A stretch of 64,000 nucleotides of DNA from NCBI RefSeq assembly GCF_004771005.1, contig NZ_RQHV01000001.1, positions 13,968 to 77,967 on the forward strand, written 5' to 3'. Of the stretch, positions 1-9,832 are shown in pieces. The stretch is from Leptospira ilyithenensis (lineage in GTDB: Bacteria; Spirochaetota; Leptospiria; Leptospirales; Leptospiraceae). The notes beneath the pieces are model-generated. The model ran no database searches and was not told where the DNA came from. It was given only the letters and a program-made list of their open reading frames with translations. Both the position numbers and the translations under genes were made by a program. Each line of letters begins with the position of its first letter. Position 1 is the stretch's first letter.

Positions 1-369
1 GATCAAATCCTTGGCACTGTGTTTGAGATCATTGGAAATCATACAACGGCCTTCTAGGATCACCCCGTTTTGGATGATAAGCTCAGGAGTTTTAATATCC
101 CCCAAGATTTTAGAAGTAGGTAAAAGCATCACCCTGTTTCTAGCAGTCACGTTTCCAACAACGATACCTTCTACGATCACGCTCGCCGCAGTGATGTTTG
201 TTTTCACCTTGCCCGTAACACCGATGTAAAGGTGTTCCGCTTGGAGCGATTTACCTTCAAATTTTCCATCGATTTTGAGGGAACCGTTGATAAAGAATTT
301 ACCATTGAAGTAGGAGTTTTCTCCGATTGTTGAGTTGGTTACTTCTGTTTGGTTTTTCACTAAAGCCAT
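1..369 (-). CDS. Bactofilin family cytoskeletal protein (3' end cut by window)
   Basis: Reading the minus strand from the ATG at 369 gives an open frame that runs off the window edge (123 codons visible). Short beta-type repeats rich in V, I and G follow a polar N-terminus (MALVKNQTEVTNSTIGENSY), with segments such as INGSLKIDGKFEG and VIVEGIVVGNVTA. This is the bactofilin pattern (polymer-forming right-handed beta-helix that builds membrane-linked filaments controlling cell shape). The C-terminus is not visible, so length cannot be compared with the family. It lies downstream of two other minus-strand genes with a 70-bp gap and may be cotranscribed. Family assignment is fairly secure; the specific paralogue is not. 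Confidence 0.85.
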   Translation of the reverse strand, partial: MALVKNQTEVTNSTIGENSYFNGKFFINGSLKIDGKFEGKSLQAEHLYIGVTGKVKTNITAASVIVEGIVVGNVTARNRVMLLPTSKILGDIKTPELIIQNGVILEGRCMISNDLKHSAKDLI

Positions 370-439
370 GCTTCTTATGGTCCCTAAAGTTTGAGTTTTT
401 CCCAGTTTGGAAGAAGATGCCCGGGAAGAAAAGGTTTTT

Positions 440-1210
440 TTAGCCTCTAAAGGAAGGGAGTTTGATCAATTCTACGGATTCATCCACAAATTGTTGGAAT
501 TCCCGGAGAGCCTCCATAATGGAACGTCCTTCCAACATGGTTGCTTTTTCAAACCTGGGGTTGAATTTAACCGATTCTTCCATGTTCATGATCACATTGT
601 TTCCCTCTTTGATTTCATCATTTACGGAATGAAGAAATTCCTGGAATTTTACAAAGGTCTCGTAGGATTCCGCTATAAAGATCCTGGACTGTTTGTTTTT
701 CATTCGGGAAAGTTGTTCACGGAACTCTTGTTTGTCGGCTGCGGCATATTCTTCAATGGTTTCTATCAGAATCTTCATGTTTCTACGAAGGTTTTCCATA
801 TATTTCAATACGGAATCTCTTTCCGTAGCGTGAGAATAATCAAACTTGATATGTGCATCTCCCACAACGGGAATATATTCCAAATCCATGATATTTACAA
901 GTGTACCGATCTGGTTGATTTCCGTATCATTCGCATTAGGTGTAATTTTCATTACAGGGTATTGAGAGATAACCTTATGTTTTGTTCCCGGATTTTCAGC
1001 CCGCGCTTTTACGTTCTGCATCGCTTGATCCAGGTTTTCAGGAACGCCCTCGGGAGAAACTTCCTGAACTCTACGACGATACCTTTCTATATCAAAGGCA
1101 ACTCTTTCTTTTTGAATGTCATTTTTTGCACCTCTTTCAATCTTTTCCAAATGGCGTAACATCTTTTGCAATTTGGTAAGTTCTAAGATCTGTTCTTGCG
1201 TTAACGGCAT
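440..1210 (-). CDS. Conserved helical protein of unknown function
   Basis: 256 residues, no signal peptide or membrane segment. The first 50 residues are strongly helical and charged (LTKLQKMLRHLEKIERGAKN) and look like a coiled coil; the remainder alternates helices with a central mixed segment around residues 85-125. I do not recognise a domain. The ATG starts directly after the stop codon of the upstream gene (stop 1211-1213, ATG 1208-1210), so the two are almost certainly translated together. Bactofilin follows 70 bp downstream, so a structural or envelope role is conceivable but only inferred. The long antisense frame opposite it is a shadow. Confidence 0.75.
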   Translation of the reverse strand: MPLTQEQILELTKLQKMLRHLEKIERGAKNDIQKERVAFDIERYRRRVQEVSPEGVPENLDQAMQNVKARAENPGTKHKVISQYPVMKITPNANDTEINQIGTLVNIMDLEYIPVVGDAHIKFDYSHATERDSVLKYMENLRRNMKILIETIEEYAAADKQEFREQLSRMKNKQSRIFIAESYETFVKFQEFLHSVNDEIKEGNNVIMNMEESVKFNPRFEKATMLEGRSIMEALREFQQFVDESVELIKLPSFRG

Positions 1211-2467
1211 TTAGATATCACTCATTTCATCAGGAAATAAAGGGGTTTTGCCCATTTTTTCCAATGTGGAAAGAATGGAGCCAGCAACTTCCGCATCCCC
1301 TTTCCTTTGCAAGGCCCGTGCGTACAAATAAAGAGGGATTGGTAAAAAACGAAGCCTTCCCCCCTTCTCATAAAAATTCAAAAAGGAATCGAAATCTCCT
1401 TTTCGGTAACAAGTCAATGCCATCTGCAAATTGGAAAAATAAGAATAAGGAAATTGGAAAATTTCCGTTTGGATCGTTTTTTCAAAACGGTCCCCTTCTT
1501 TATCATAACGAAGAAGAGTAACTAAAAAAGGGTCAAATGGAAAACCGACATTGTATCCGAATTGAACTTCCTCTTCTTCCCAGTCGCCCCGGAATATTTT
1601 TTTTATATCATCCAAATAAAAAGAAAATTCATTTTTTGAGAGCAATTTCTTCGCATAACGAACGAAAGCAAATGCAGGAACTTTTCCGAGAACAATGGAT
1701 TTGAATTTTGTTTTTTCCCAATCCTTCCAATCCGAATAAAATCCGGACAAAAACTGAAGGAATTTAAGAGTATCTTCGCCCTTCCAGGCAAGTTTGGCTA
1801 TCGAATCCAGCAAAACACCTGATAGTTGCCAATACCCTTCCTTTAAAACGGAATTAGATATCGCCTTATAATTGACCGATTCGTAATTTCCACGGGAATA
1901 ATGGATCAGAGATTGTAAGATGGAATCGTCTTCTTCGGGTTCGTATTCTTCCCAACCGAGCAAAGTCAAAAAGCGTTTGCAGTCTTCGGAAAGTCCGAAT
2001 TCCCTTTTGGTCATTTCCACCCATGCTTTGAAATCGGTAATGTCTCCTGTCAGTAAAAAACTAATTCCAAGTAGCTCCCAATCTTCTCTTTCTACTTCCT
2101 CCCACTCTTTTTTTTTGGAAACAAGCCAAATCATATTTCGCATTTCCAGCGAAACCGGGGGACCGGGAGGGGAAAAAGGGAAATGAAATGTATTCTGAGT
2201 GTGATTTTGAGTCAGAAAGGAACAAACTTTAAAACCTCCCGAAAAATCGGTCGATAAATATTGTATGTAGTTAATATAACGATTGTATTTACCTTGGAAA
2301 GAAGAACGTAAACTGCTCCAAAAGACATTCATTGGAATGGGATCAAGGGTGGAAACAGCTACCGGTTCGTTTGAAGTCGGGGGAGCGGGCGGTTTTTCTT
2401 CCGTCTGCTTTGTGAAATGAAGTCGGATTTCAGGCCAAGGTAATTGTGTTTCGATGTTTCGGCTCAT
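1211..2467 (-). CDS. Uncharacterised protein, possibly TPR-like
   Basis: 418 residues, cytoplasmic by appearance. A proline-rich linker (around residues 20-45) precedes a long helical region, and the C-terminal part has helix pairs typical of TPR-like solenoids (for example LQMALTCYRKGDFDSFLNFY and LYLYARALQRKGDAEVAGSI). No catalytic motif is visible. It is the first gene of a minus-strand set with the 256-residue helical protein and bactofilin, and is divergent from the lytic transglycosylase 48 bp away. No ribosome-binding site is evident before the ATG: the AAGGAGGG there reads on the other strand. The start is therefore the least certain part. Confidence 0.7.
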   Translation of the reverse strand: MSRNIETQLPWPEIRLHFTKQTEEKPPAPPTSNEPVAVSTLDPIPMNVFWSSLRSSFQGKYNRYINYIQYLSTDFSGGFKVCSFLTQNHTQNTFHFPFSPPGPPVSLEMRNMIWLVSKKKEWEEVEREDWELLGISFLLTGDITDFKAWVEMTKREFGLSEDCKRFLTLLGWEEYEPEEDDSILQSLIHYSRGNYESVNYKAISNSVLKEGYWQLSGVLLDSIAKLAWKGEDTLKFLQFLSGFYSDWKDWEKTKFKSIVLGKVPAFAFVRYAKKLLSKNEFSFYLDDIKKIFRGDWEEEEVQFGYNVGFPFDPFLVTLLRYDKEGDRFEKTIQTEIFQFPYSYFSNLQMALTCYRKGDFDSFLNFYEKGGRLRFLPIPLYLYARALQRKGDAEVAGSILSTLEKMGKTPLFPDEMSDI

Positions 2468-2515
2468 AAGGAGGGTGCCCTTTCCCTCTAAAATTCGTAA
2501 TTATAGGAAGTATGC

Positions 2516-4789
2516 ATGAGGTTTTTTTGGGTAGCAAGTAGAATTCTTTTGGTTTATTTGGCCATCCCTTCCCTATCTGCACAAGATGACATTTATTATT
2601 GGGTAAAATCCCACCAATGGGATAAAATCGAGTCCCATTTTCAGAAAACTTCCCCTTCCCGGGAAAGTGAAGTCTACAGTCTGATCGAGTTTCACGAAAA
2701 ATCACCTAACGGAAACAAGGAGACAAGATTTCGTTATCTGATCTCGCTTGTAAGAGGAGTATTCGTCAGTGAAACCACCCCGGAGGAAGTGAAAAAAATA
2801 CTCACCCAAACCATGCCGTTTCAGACCACACTCTTTCGGCTTACTTATTGGAAACTGTATACGGAGATATCTCAGAGAAATTATCTGAATACGGAAGAAA
2901 AAATCTTATTTTTATCAAGGCTGAATTGGGAAGAAGATCCTATCTGCAGAAAGGCATTCGATGAATTGATCCGTCTGCTTGCCATCGAAAACAGATGGAA
3001 GGATATTTTAGAAAGAAGTCAGTCCCTATCCGACTCGACCAAATATTACCTGCTCACTCCCGACTCCCAATACAGACTCGGGAAAGCAAGACTAATGCTA
3101 GGTGACGAAAAAGGAGCGATCGACGAATGGACTGCTTGTCTGCAAAGAGACACCATACAGGAGTATACGGTTCAGTACATTGCAGCCGATTGGGGAAAGT
3201 GGAAGGGAAATTCCAGTATCCACCAACTCTCGGTATCCGAACTGACTTTATTTTTTCCAGCGATCAATACCGCTGACAAAGAGGCCATTTTCAAATCAAG
3301 GCCGGAATTATTTTCCACAAGACTTCAATTTTACCAAGGTTTCAAACATCTCACTCTCCAACTAACCAAACTCGATCGAACCGACGAATTGTACCGGGTT
3401 CTCAGGGCCAATAGAAGTTTTACCGAAATTGATCCGGGATGGATCGGTGGGCTGGGAGATATTTTATATGCACAAAACAAATTTCATAAAGCGATCGATC
3501 TTGTAAAAAGTTTCGGAGGGAAAGATCCGGGAACCTACAGAATCCTTGCTGCCTCCTACGATAGATTAGGTGAAAAAGATCTGTATTTTGACAACTTGGT
3601 TCATTACTTGGGCAAGTACCCGTTTAATCTTTTTTATCAGGACAGATTGCTTGATTCTCTTGTGATGAGAAACAACGGAAGTATTTCCTTCGCTCCCATT
3701 CCCCAATTCGAAAAGGCATTATCCGAAATTCCCAATCTCCCCGTCAAAGGGAGGTTAGTTTATTGGTATCTGAGGGCATTGCAGTCCAAGGGCGAAACGG
3801 AAAGATTGCAAAAGGAATTGAAAAGATACTATCTGCTTTGCCCCGGATCTTATTATACCAGGGTCATTCGGGAAGAGTTTATCACGCAAATCCAAAAGGA
3901 ATCCAAACCGGACAATCCTGTCTACAGCAAAGACAGCCTTTTCGAATACCTTTCTCATACCGCAGGAATCCCCGAGGAGTCAGGAGGCCTCATCGGCAAA
4001 AACCTCGGATTCGCCTATCCGAGAGGTTCTTATGAACTTGGGATCAAACTTTCCAATGCGAGCAGTCGCATCCAGGGAAATCGTACTTTGCTGCTTGCCT
4101 CCGATTATTTTAAAGTAGGAGAAGATGCGATGGGACTTTCTCTCGTACATCATTATTCTCTGAAAGAAAAATTATCGGAAGAGGAAAAGGAAGAAATACT
4201 GGTAGGAATCGGAGACCAATCAAAAAACACGTATTATACGGCATTTTATACCCGTTCTCTTTTGAAGCGGTATATGATTCCCGATGATCCGATCTTACTT
4301 CCCATTCAGATTTCCATGCGTATTTATCCCAGACCTCATAGGGATTTGGTGAAATCCTATTCCGACGAAAACGGGATTTCAGAAGACATGGTCTATGCGC
4401 TTATGAGACAGGAATCTTTTTTTAAGGAAACGGCTACTTCAAGATCCAACGCTCGCGGTCTTATGCAAATCATGCCGGCTACGGGAAGAGAGCTTGCTCA
4501 AAGAATGGGGGTCAAAGATTACTCTTTGTACACTCCCAACGTCTCGATTCGATTGGGGACAAAGTTTTTGGCTTACTTGTTGAAATCAAACGAGAACCAG
4601 CTGCGTTGGGCATCCATCGCCTACAACGGGGGTCCGGGAAATCTTCGTAAATGGAAAAAGCAAGTTTATAACGGGGATTTCAACCATTTCTTGGAAGACC
4701 TTCCCGTAAAAGAGTCTAGGGATTATTGTAGAATCGTTGTGTCGAATTATTACGCATATGACATTTTGAAAAAATACCATAAGTTGTAA
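2516..4789 (+). CDS. Soluble lytic murein transglycosylase (Slt70-like)
   Basis: 757 residues. An N-terminal signal peptide (about residues 1-22, ending SLSAQ) sends it to the periplasm. A long helical superhelix with TPR-like pairs (residues 30-590) precedes a C-terminal SLT domain (about 610-740). The catalytic glutamate is Glu633 in the MRQESFF motif, followed by ARGLMQIMPAT and AYNGGPGN, the usual SLT signature. The family cleaves the MurNAc-GlcNAc bond of peptidoglycan and forms 1,6-anhydro ends. AGGAAG lies about 8 nt before the ATG. It precedes citrate synthase by 67 bp, with no functional link apparent. It is longer than E. coli Slt (about 645 residues), the extra length being in the solenoid. 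Confidence 0.92.
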   Translation: MRFFWVASRILLVYLAIPSLSAQDDIYYWVKSHQWDKIESHFQKTSPSRESEVYSLIEFHEKSPNGNKETRFRYLISLVRGVFVSETTPEEVKKILTQTMPFQTTLFRLTYWKLYTEISQRNYLNTEEKILFLSRLNWEEDPICRKAFDELIRLLAIENRWKDILERSQSLSDSTKYYLLTPDSQYRLGKARLMLGDEKGAIDEWTACLQRDTIQEYTVQYIAADWGKWKGNSSIHQLSVSELTLFFPAINTADKEAIFKSRPELFSTRLQFYQGFKHLTLQLTKLDRTDELYRVLRANRSFTEIDPGWIGGLGDILYAQNKFHKAIDLVKSFGGKDPGTYRILAASYDRLGEKDLYFDNLVHYLGKYPFNLFYQDRLLDSLVMRNNGSISFAPIPQFEKALSEIPNLPVKGRLVYWYLRALQSKGETERLQKELKRYYLLCPGSYYTRVIREEFITQIQKESKPDNPVYSKDSLFEYLSHTAGIPEESGGLIGKNLGFAYPRGSYELGIKLSNASSRIQGNRTLLLASDYFKVGEDAMGLSLVHHYSLKEKLSEEEKEEILVGIGDQSKNTYYTAFYTRSLLKRYMIPDDPILLPIQISMRIYPRPHRDLVKSYSDENGISEDMVYALMRQESFFKETATSRSNARGLMQIMPATGRELAQRMGVKDYSLYTPNVSIRLGTKFLAYLLKSNENQLRWASIAYNGGPGNLRKWKKQVYNGDFNHFLEDLPVKESRDYCRIVVSNYYAYDILKKYHKL

Positions 4790-4856
4790 AAAATAGCTTT
4801 TCTCAGGGGTTTTCTCGTCTACTTTATCATTGAAAGAGTTAATATTAGGAGAAGAT

Positions 4857-6146
4857 ATGTCGGAAAAGGCAATTCTGAAAATAGATGGTAAGGAGTACGA
4901 ACTCCCCGTAGTCATTGGTTCCGAAAACGAAAAAGCAGTCGATATCACAAAGCTCCGCCAGTTGAGTGGTTATGTTACGATTGACAGCGGTTATCTGAAC
5001 ACCGGTGCTTGTACAAGTGCAATCACATTCTTAGATGGAGAACAAGGGATTTTGCGTTATCGCGGAATTCCGATTGAAGACCTTGCCGCAAAATCGACGT
5101 TTACCGAAGTTGCTTATCTTTTAATCCATGGAAAACTCCCTAATCAAGTAGAACTAAAGTCTTGGAATGAATCCATTACGATGCATACGATGATCCATGA
5201 GGATCTCAAACGTTTGTTCAACGGATTCCCAAAAGACGGTCACCCTATGGCGATCATGTCCTGTATGATGGGATGTTTATCCACTTATTATCAGGATTCT
5301 TATGATCCGATGAATGAAGAGCATAGAGCTATCTCCATCATCCGCCTACTTGCAAAATTTCCAACTATTGCCGCTTTCGCTTATAAAAAGTCCTTGGGAC
5401 AACCTACGATTCATCCTTTGAACAATTTGGACTACGGCAGCAATTTTTTAAACATGATGTTTGCTGTTCCTGCGGAAGAGTATGTAATCGATCCTGAAAT
5501 CGTTTCCGCATTGAATCTACTTTTGATTCTTCATGCGGACCACGAACAAAACTGTTCAACATCTACTGTTCGTTTGGTGGGCTCTTCTCTTGCCAACCTT
5601 TACGGTGCTATTTCCGCAGGTATCCTTGCACTTTGGGGACCGCGTCATGGTGGAGCCAACCAAGAAGTATTGGAAATGTTGGAAGGAATCAAAAAGTCAG
5701 GGCTCAGTGTTAAAAAAATCGTTGAACAGGCAAAAGACAAAAACTCTTCCTTCCGACTCAACGGATTTGGCCACAGAGTTTACAAAAATTTCGACCCTCG
5801 AGCAAAAATCATCAAGGTTGCTTGTGACAAAGTTCTGAACAAACTAGGAATCAAAGACCCTCTTCTGGACATCGCAAAAGAATTGGAAGAAGCCGCTCTC
5901 AATGATCCTTACTTTGTAGAGAGAAAACTATATCCGAACGTGGATTTTTATTCAGGAATCATTTACCGTGCACTCGGAATACCTACAAACATGTTCACTG
6001 TGATGTTTGCTATGGGAAGATTGCCGGGTTGGATTGCCCAATGGAAAGAGATGATCGAAGACCCAAATATGAAGATTGGCCGTCCTCGCCAAATCTACAC
6101 CGGGGCCGTAGAAACTCCTTACGATATAGCGAAAAAGAACGCTTAA
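4857..6146 (+). CDS. gltA: Citrate synthase
   Basis: 429 residues, the usual length of type II bacterial citrate synthases. It condenses oxaloacetate with acetyl-CoA in the cytoplasm. Active-site residues line up with the E. coli enzyme: His264 (HGGANQ), His306 (GFGHRVYK) and Asp363 (YPNVDFYSG). The N-terminal beta domain (residues 1-40) and the IDSGYLNT segment are also typical. I chose the ATG at 4857 because AGGAGA lies 6-10 nt before it; an in-frame TTG 27 nt upstream has no such site. The following phosphatase gene begins 38 bp after the stop. Nothing unusual. Confidence 0.97.
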   Translation: MSEKAILKIDGKEYELPVVIGSENEKAVDITKLRQLSGYVTIDSGYLNTGACTSAITFLDGEQGILRYRGIPIEDLAAKSTFTEVAYLLIHGKLPNQVELKSWNESITMHTMIHEDLKRLFNGFPKDGHPMAIMSCMMGCLSTYYQDSYDPMNEEHRAISIIRLLAKFPTIAAFAYKKSLGQPTIHPLNNLDYGSNFLNMMFAVPAEEYVIDPEIVSALNLLLILHADHEQNCSTSTVRLVGSSLANLYGAISAGILALWGPRHGGANQEVLEMLEGIKKSGLSVKKIVEQAKDKNSSFRLNGFGHRVYKNFDPRAKIIKVACDKVLNKLGIKDPLLDIAKELEEAALNDPYFVERKLYPNVDFYSGIIYRALGIPTNMFTVMFAMGRLPGWIAQWKEMIEDPNMKIGRPRQIYTGAVETPYDIAKKNA

Positions 6147-6184
6147 ATATCGGAACCGAGATCTGTGGGCGGGGGATCAAACCC

Positions 6185-8152
6185 TTGCCCTTTTTCTTAT
6201 TTTTCAAAAGAAACTATCTTAGTTTCTTTTTTTTACTTCTTTTTTCTTCACAAACACTCCTTTACTCCCAAACCCCGACAGTCTCTCTTGCGGAAAATCA
6301 TTTCGATGGAAACCTGAGAATCACAAAACAGATAGAAGTTTGGGAAGATAAGTCGGGGAAATTCGATTTTGATTGGATTCGAAACCATTCAGAAGAAATT
6401 CCTTTTCAAAAAGGCATTTCGGATTATCTCAATTACGGCTTTTCCAAATCCGTTTTTTGGATACGATTCCGATTGGAAAAGCCGCCTGAAGACAAAGATT
6501 TATTCCTTCTCATCAAAGCACATAATATCGATTATGTGGATTTTTATTTTTCAAATACTTCGGAGAAAATAACAAAAAAGCAAACCGGACACTTCGTTGT
6601 AATGCCGGAACGCGAATTTCCTCATAGACATTATCTGGTTTCAATTCCGAAAGATTCTTACGGAAAAGATATTTATATCCGGATCAAAAGCGATATCTCC
6701 CTACAAATCGCAATCGACCTGCTCGATTGGAAAAGCATTCATCAAATCGACTACTCCGAACAGTGGTTTTACGGTTTCTTCTTCGGTTGCCTGGGGATCA
6801 TCATACTTTACAATCTTGCGATTGCTTTTTTCGTAAGAGACATCAATTATCTTTTTTATATCGGATATGTTTTCTTTTTCGGGCTGGGTCAAATGAGTAT
6901 GCTCGGATTCGCAGGGTATTTTCTTTTTCCGGATTCCAGTCTTTTTATGAGAAACGGGATTCCTTTGTTTTTCAGTATCTGCATGTTGTTTTTTGTTTTT
7001 TTCGCCTCCAGCTTTCTAAAACTGAAAGAAAGATTGAAGATTGCTTATCGGTTTACTTATGTATTAGCAATTGCAATCATCCTGAATGTAATCTTTGCTG
7101 CCGCAGGAGAAATTTATATCTCCGCAATTGTATTGAGCTGGCTCACCTCGATCCTTTCCGGGTTCATTATGATTGTGGTTCTTTGGGGATTTTATAAAAG
7201 GATCATATCCTTTTATTATTTCGGTGCCGCATTTTTTATCCTGATGGCTTCCAGTGTAATTTATAGTATTTTAAAAATCACCACATTCGAAACCAATACG
7301 TTTTTGGAAGAGATGATCTTTCCCATTGCATCTCTTGCCGACATCACTCTGTTTTCCTTTGCGCTTGCGGATCGAATCCAATTGCTTCGTCTTGAAAAAG
7401 ACCAGGCGATCGAGCAGATTGTTTTACACGAAAAGGAAAGACAAATTTCAAAAGACCTTCTGGTTCAGGCTTTGCCGAAAGCCATTCCCTACATTCCGTC
7501 CCTTTCCATCCAGATTTTCATCCAACCGATGAAACAAGTAGGAGGAGATTTTTACGAATTTCACTCACCAAATTCCTGTGAGCTGGGTACTTTGATCTGC
7601 GACGTATCTGGACATGGAATTCCAGCTTCACTTGTTTCAGCAATGGGAAAAGTCGCGTTCTCAACACAGAAGAAAAATATTTTTTCTCCCAAACGGGTGT
7701 TAGAGGGAATGAATAGGATTTTGTACGGGAACTGCACTCCCGAGTATCTTACAGCCTCCTACGTTTACTTGAACACGGAAACAAATACCTGGCGTTTCGG
7801 CAGAGCAGGCCATCCTTCCGGTTTTCTCCAAAGAAAAACGGGGGAGATTTTGACAGTTCATCCCCAAGGTAAGGTGATCGGCACTTTTCCCGAAATCCAG
7901 ATCGAAGAAATCGGATTTCTTACGAATCCGGGAGACAGGATTCTACTTCTAACCGACGGCGTTCCGGAATCTTTCAATTCCTTGGATGAGATGTACGGCG
8001 AGGAAAGACTATTGGAATTTTTGAAAAATAATGCGAATTTGCCCGGAGATCTTTGGGTGAAGGCACTTCTTTCCGATTTAGAATCGTTCTCTGGAAAGGG
8101 TTTAAAAGAATGGGAAGACGATATCACTTTTATTCTTTTGGATCTGAAATGA
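6185..8152 (+). CDS. 7TMR-DISM receptor with SpoIIE/PP2C serine phosphatase output
   Basis: About 655 residues. Order: signal sequence (1-28), extracytoplasmic 7TMR-DISM-type sensory domain (about 30-190), seven hydrophobic helices (about 200-400), a short coiled linker (IEQIVLHEKERQISK), and a SpoIIE-type PP2C phosphatase domain. Metal-binding acidic residues are visible: GGDFYE (Asp455), CDVSGHG (Asp473), DGVPES (Asp591) and EDDITF (Asp645). Such proteins dephosphorylate STAS-domain anti-sigma antagonists in response to an external ligand; a STAS gene lies at 13359-13718, though partnership is only a guess. I use a TTG start at 6185, preceded by a G-rich stretch; no ATG sits between the gltA stop and the signal sequence. 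The stop overlaps the next ATG by 4 bp. Confidence 0.88.
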   Translation: MPFFLFFKRNYLSFFFLLLFSSQTLLYSQTPTVSLAENHFDGNLRITKQIEVWEDKSGKFDFDWIRNHSEEIPFQKGISDYLNYGFSKSVFWIRFRLEKPPEDKDLFLLIKAHNIDYVDFYFSNTSEKITKKQTGHFVVMPEREFPHRHYLVSIPKDSYGKDIYIRIKSDISLQIAIDLLDWKSIHQIDYSEQWFYGFFFGCLGIIILYNLAIAFFVRDINYLFYIGYVFFFGLGQMSMLGFAGYFLFPDSSLFMRNGIPLFFSICMLFFVFFASSFLKLKERLKIAYRFTYVLAIAIILNVIFAAAGEIYISAIVLSWLTSILSGFIMIVVLWGFYKRIISFYYFGAAFFILMASSVIYSILKITTFETNTFLEEMIFPIASLADITLFSFALADRIQLLRLEKDQAIEQIVLHEKERQISKDLLVQALPKAIPYIPSLSIQIFIQPMKQVGGDFYEFHSPNSCELGTLICDVSGHGIPASLVSAMGKVAFSTQKKNIFSPKRVLEGMNRILYGNCTPEYLTASYVYLNTETNTWRFGRAGHPSGFLQRKTGEILTVHPQGKVIGTFPEIQIEEIGFLTNPGDRILLLTDGVPESFNSLDEMYGEERLLEFLKNNANLPGDLWVKALLSDLESFSGKGLKEWEDDITFILLDLK

Positions 8153-8985
8153 AACAAAGTTACGAACTATTAGACTCAGGCGATTTTTCCAAATTGGAAA
8201 TTGTAGGCGGATTCAAACTGATCCGTTCCTCCCCCTCTTCCGCTTACGGAAAAGAAAATCCGAAACTGTGGAATGATGCTGACGCTCGTTATGTGAAAAA
8301 CGATACAGGTTCGGGAAGTTGGTCATTTCAGAAAAAAATCCCCGAAAGTTTTTCCATTGATTTTGCAGGTTTACAATTCAAAATCAAACTCACTCCCTTC
8401 GGACATATAGGACTTTTTCCCGAACAAAAAACAAATTGGGATCGGATCAGAGAAATAGGAAAAAAGAAATCCAAGCTTGAAGTTTTGAATCTCTTTGCGT
8501 ATTCCGGTGGCTCCACCTTAGCATGTTTAGACGCGGGAATGAGCGTCTGCCATGTGGATGCATCCAAAGGTATGGTGGACTGGGCTCGGGAAAATGCAGC
8601 ACTTTCCAACCTTGCTGACAAACCTATCCGATGGATTGTAGACGATGTATTAAAATTCATACAAAGAGAAATCAAAAGAAAAAAACGTTACCAGGGATTG
8701 ATACTGGATCCGCCCAGTTTCGGGAGAGGTTCCAAAGGGGAAGTTTGGAAAATCGAAGATCATCTCCCCGAGCTGATGGACGCACTCATGGAGTTATGCG
8801 ATCATTCCCCCGAGTTCGTCATCCTAAGTTGTCATAGTCAAGGATACAGTCCGTTGACTCTGGAACGTATCCTATCCAGCAGAATCAAAACACGAGGAAC
8901 GTATAGTACGGACGAATTGTTCATCCAGGAAAAGTCGGGAAAAAAATATCCTTCCGGGTTTTGTTCCTTCTATTTGAAATCCTAA
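8149..8985 (+). CDS. Class I SAM-dependent methyltransferase, RlmI-like
   Basis: 278 residues. The SAM-binding glycine loop is at VLNLFAYSGGSTLACLDAG, followed by the acidic motif CHVDASKG and motif IV DPPSF (Asp187), the arrangement of rRNA cytosine/guanine methyltransferases of the RlmI/RlmK group. No PUA domain is present at the N-terminus, so it is shorter than E. coli RlmI (about 396 residues). The ATG overlaps the phosphatase stop in an ATGA; an SpoU-family gene follows after 4 bp. RNA is the likely substrate given that neighbour, but the target base cannot be read from sequence. Confidence 0.85.
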   Translation: MKQSYELLDSGDFSKLEIVGGFKLIRSSPSSAYGKENPKLWNDADARYVKNDTGSGSWSFQKKIPESFSIDFAGLQFKIKLTPFGHIGLFPEQKTNWDRIREIGKKKSKLEVLNLFAYSGGSTLACLDAGMSVCHVDASKGMVDWARENAALSNLADKPIRWIVDDVLKFIQREIKRKKRYQGLILDPPSFGRGSKGEVWKIEDHLPELMDALMELCDHSPEFVILSCHSQGYSPLTLERILSSRIKTRGTYSTDELFIQEKSGKKYPSGFCSFYLKS

Positions 8986-8989
8986 AAAT

Positions 8990-9829
8990 ATGAAACCTCA
9001 AGTTCAATCCATAACGAGTTTTTCAAACCCGAAAGTAAAATGGGTATCTTCCTTAAAAGAAAAGAGAAGTCGGGATGAAGAGAAAAAGTTTTTTATCGAA
9101 GGTTATCGTGAGATTTTTAAAGCGATTAAAGGTGGTTCCGATTCTTCCGTTCCTACCCTTCCGGTAAGACTTCATTCTCTATTTATTTCTCCCGATTGTT
9201 TTTTAGGAGAAAACGAATCCAAACTGATTGGATCCGTGACCTGCCCTATCTTCGAACTCCCTAAAAAAATCTTTGAAAAAATATCCTACAGAGACCGCCC
9301 CGACGGTTTGATCGCAGTTGCAGAAACACCTAACGCAAATTATGATTGGGATCTTTTTCCCGCTTTGAATCTGAATCCCGTCCTAATCATTGAAGGTGTT
9401 GAGAAACCGGGGAATTTAGGAACCATACTTCGCACTGCGGAAGGTGCCGGAGTCGGACTCGTTTTAGTCACGGATCCAAGGATCGATCTTTTCAACCCGA
9501 ATGTGATTCGAGCGAGCACGGGAACTCTTTTCACTCTTCCGACTTATATCAGTTCTCTCTCGGAAACGATTGTAAATCTTCGCAAACAAAATTACTCCAT
9601 CCATGCAGTCACCCCGGAAGGAAAGTCCTTATATTCAAATACGGATTTTAGAAAAAAGTCGGCGTTCCTTTTCGGAAGCGAACAATACGGACTCACTCCT
9701 TCCGCAAAAGAAGAAAGTGACGATACCCTTTACTTACCGATGTTCGGAGAAGCTGACTCGCTGAATCTTGCCATGTCTTGCGGAATCGTTCTCTATGAGT
9801 CCTTGCGTCAAAGAAATACAGGTTCATAA
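8990..9829 (+). CDS. SpoU/TrmH-family RNA 2'-O-methyltransferase
   Basis: 279 residues. An N-terminal substrate-binding domain (1-110, beginning ITSFSNPKVKWVSSLKEKRS) is followed by a SPOUT domain. The three SpoU motifs are clear: IIEGVEKPGNLGTILRTAEG (Arg148 as the catalytic position), the region FGSEQYGL, and the C-terminal LNLAMSCGIVLYE. The family methylates the ribose 2'-OH of 23S rRNA or tRNA. It sits in a tight plus-strand run between the RlmI-like gene and a glycosyltransferase 3 bp away. Whether the target is rRNA (TsnR/RlmB type) or tRNA is undetermined. Confidence 0.9.
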   Translation: MKPQVQSITSFSNPKVKWVSSLKEKRSRDEEKKFFIEGYREIFKAIKGGSDSSVPTLPVRLHSLFISPDCFLGENESKLIGSVTCPIFELPKKIFEKISYRDRPDGLIAVAETPNANYDWDLFPALNLNPVLIIEGVEKPGNLGTILRTAEGAGVGLVLVTDPRIDLFNPNVIRASTGTLFTLPTYISSLSETIVNLRKQNYSIHAVTPEGKSLYSNTDFRKKSAFLFGSEQYGLTPSAKEESDDTLYLPMFGEADSLNLAMSCGIVLYESLRQRNTGS

Positions 9830-9832
9830 AAT

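Noticed and set aside
407..1159. 250-codon plus-strand frame
   Set aside because: It lies entirely antisense to the helical protein gene at 440-1210, is rich in Phe, His and Cys without domain pattern, and has no ribosome-binding site.
2430..2705. Minus-strand 91-codon frame between the TPR-like gene and the transglycosylase
   Set aside because: Overlaps the start of both flanking genes and would cover the signal peptide region of the transglycosylase.
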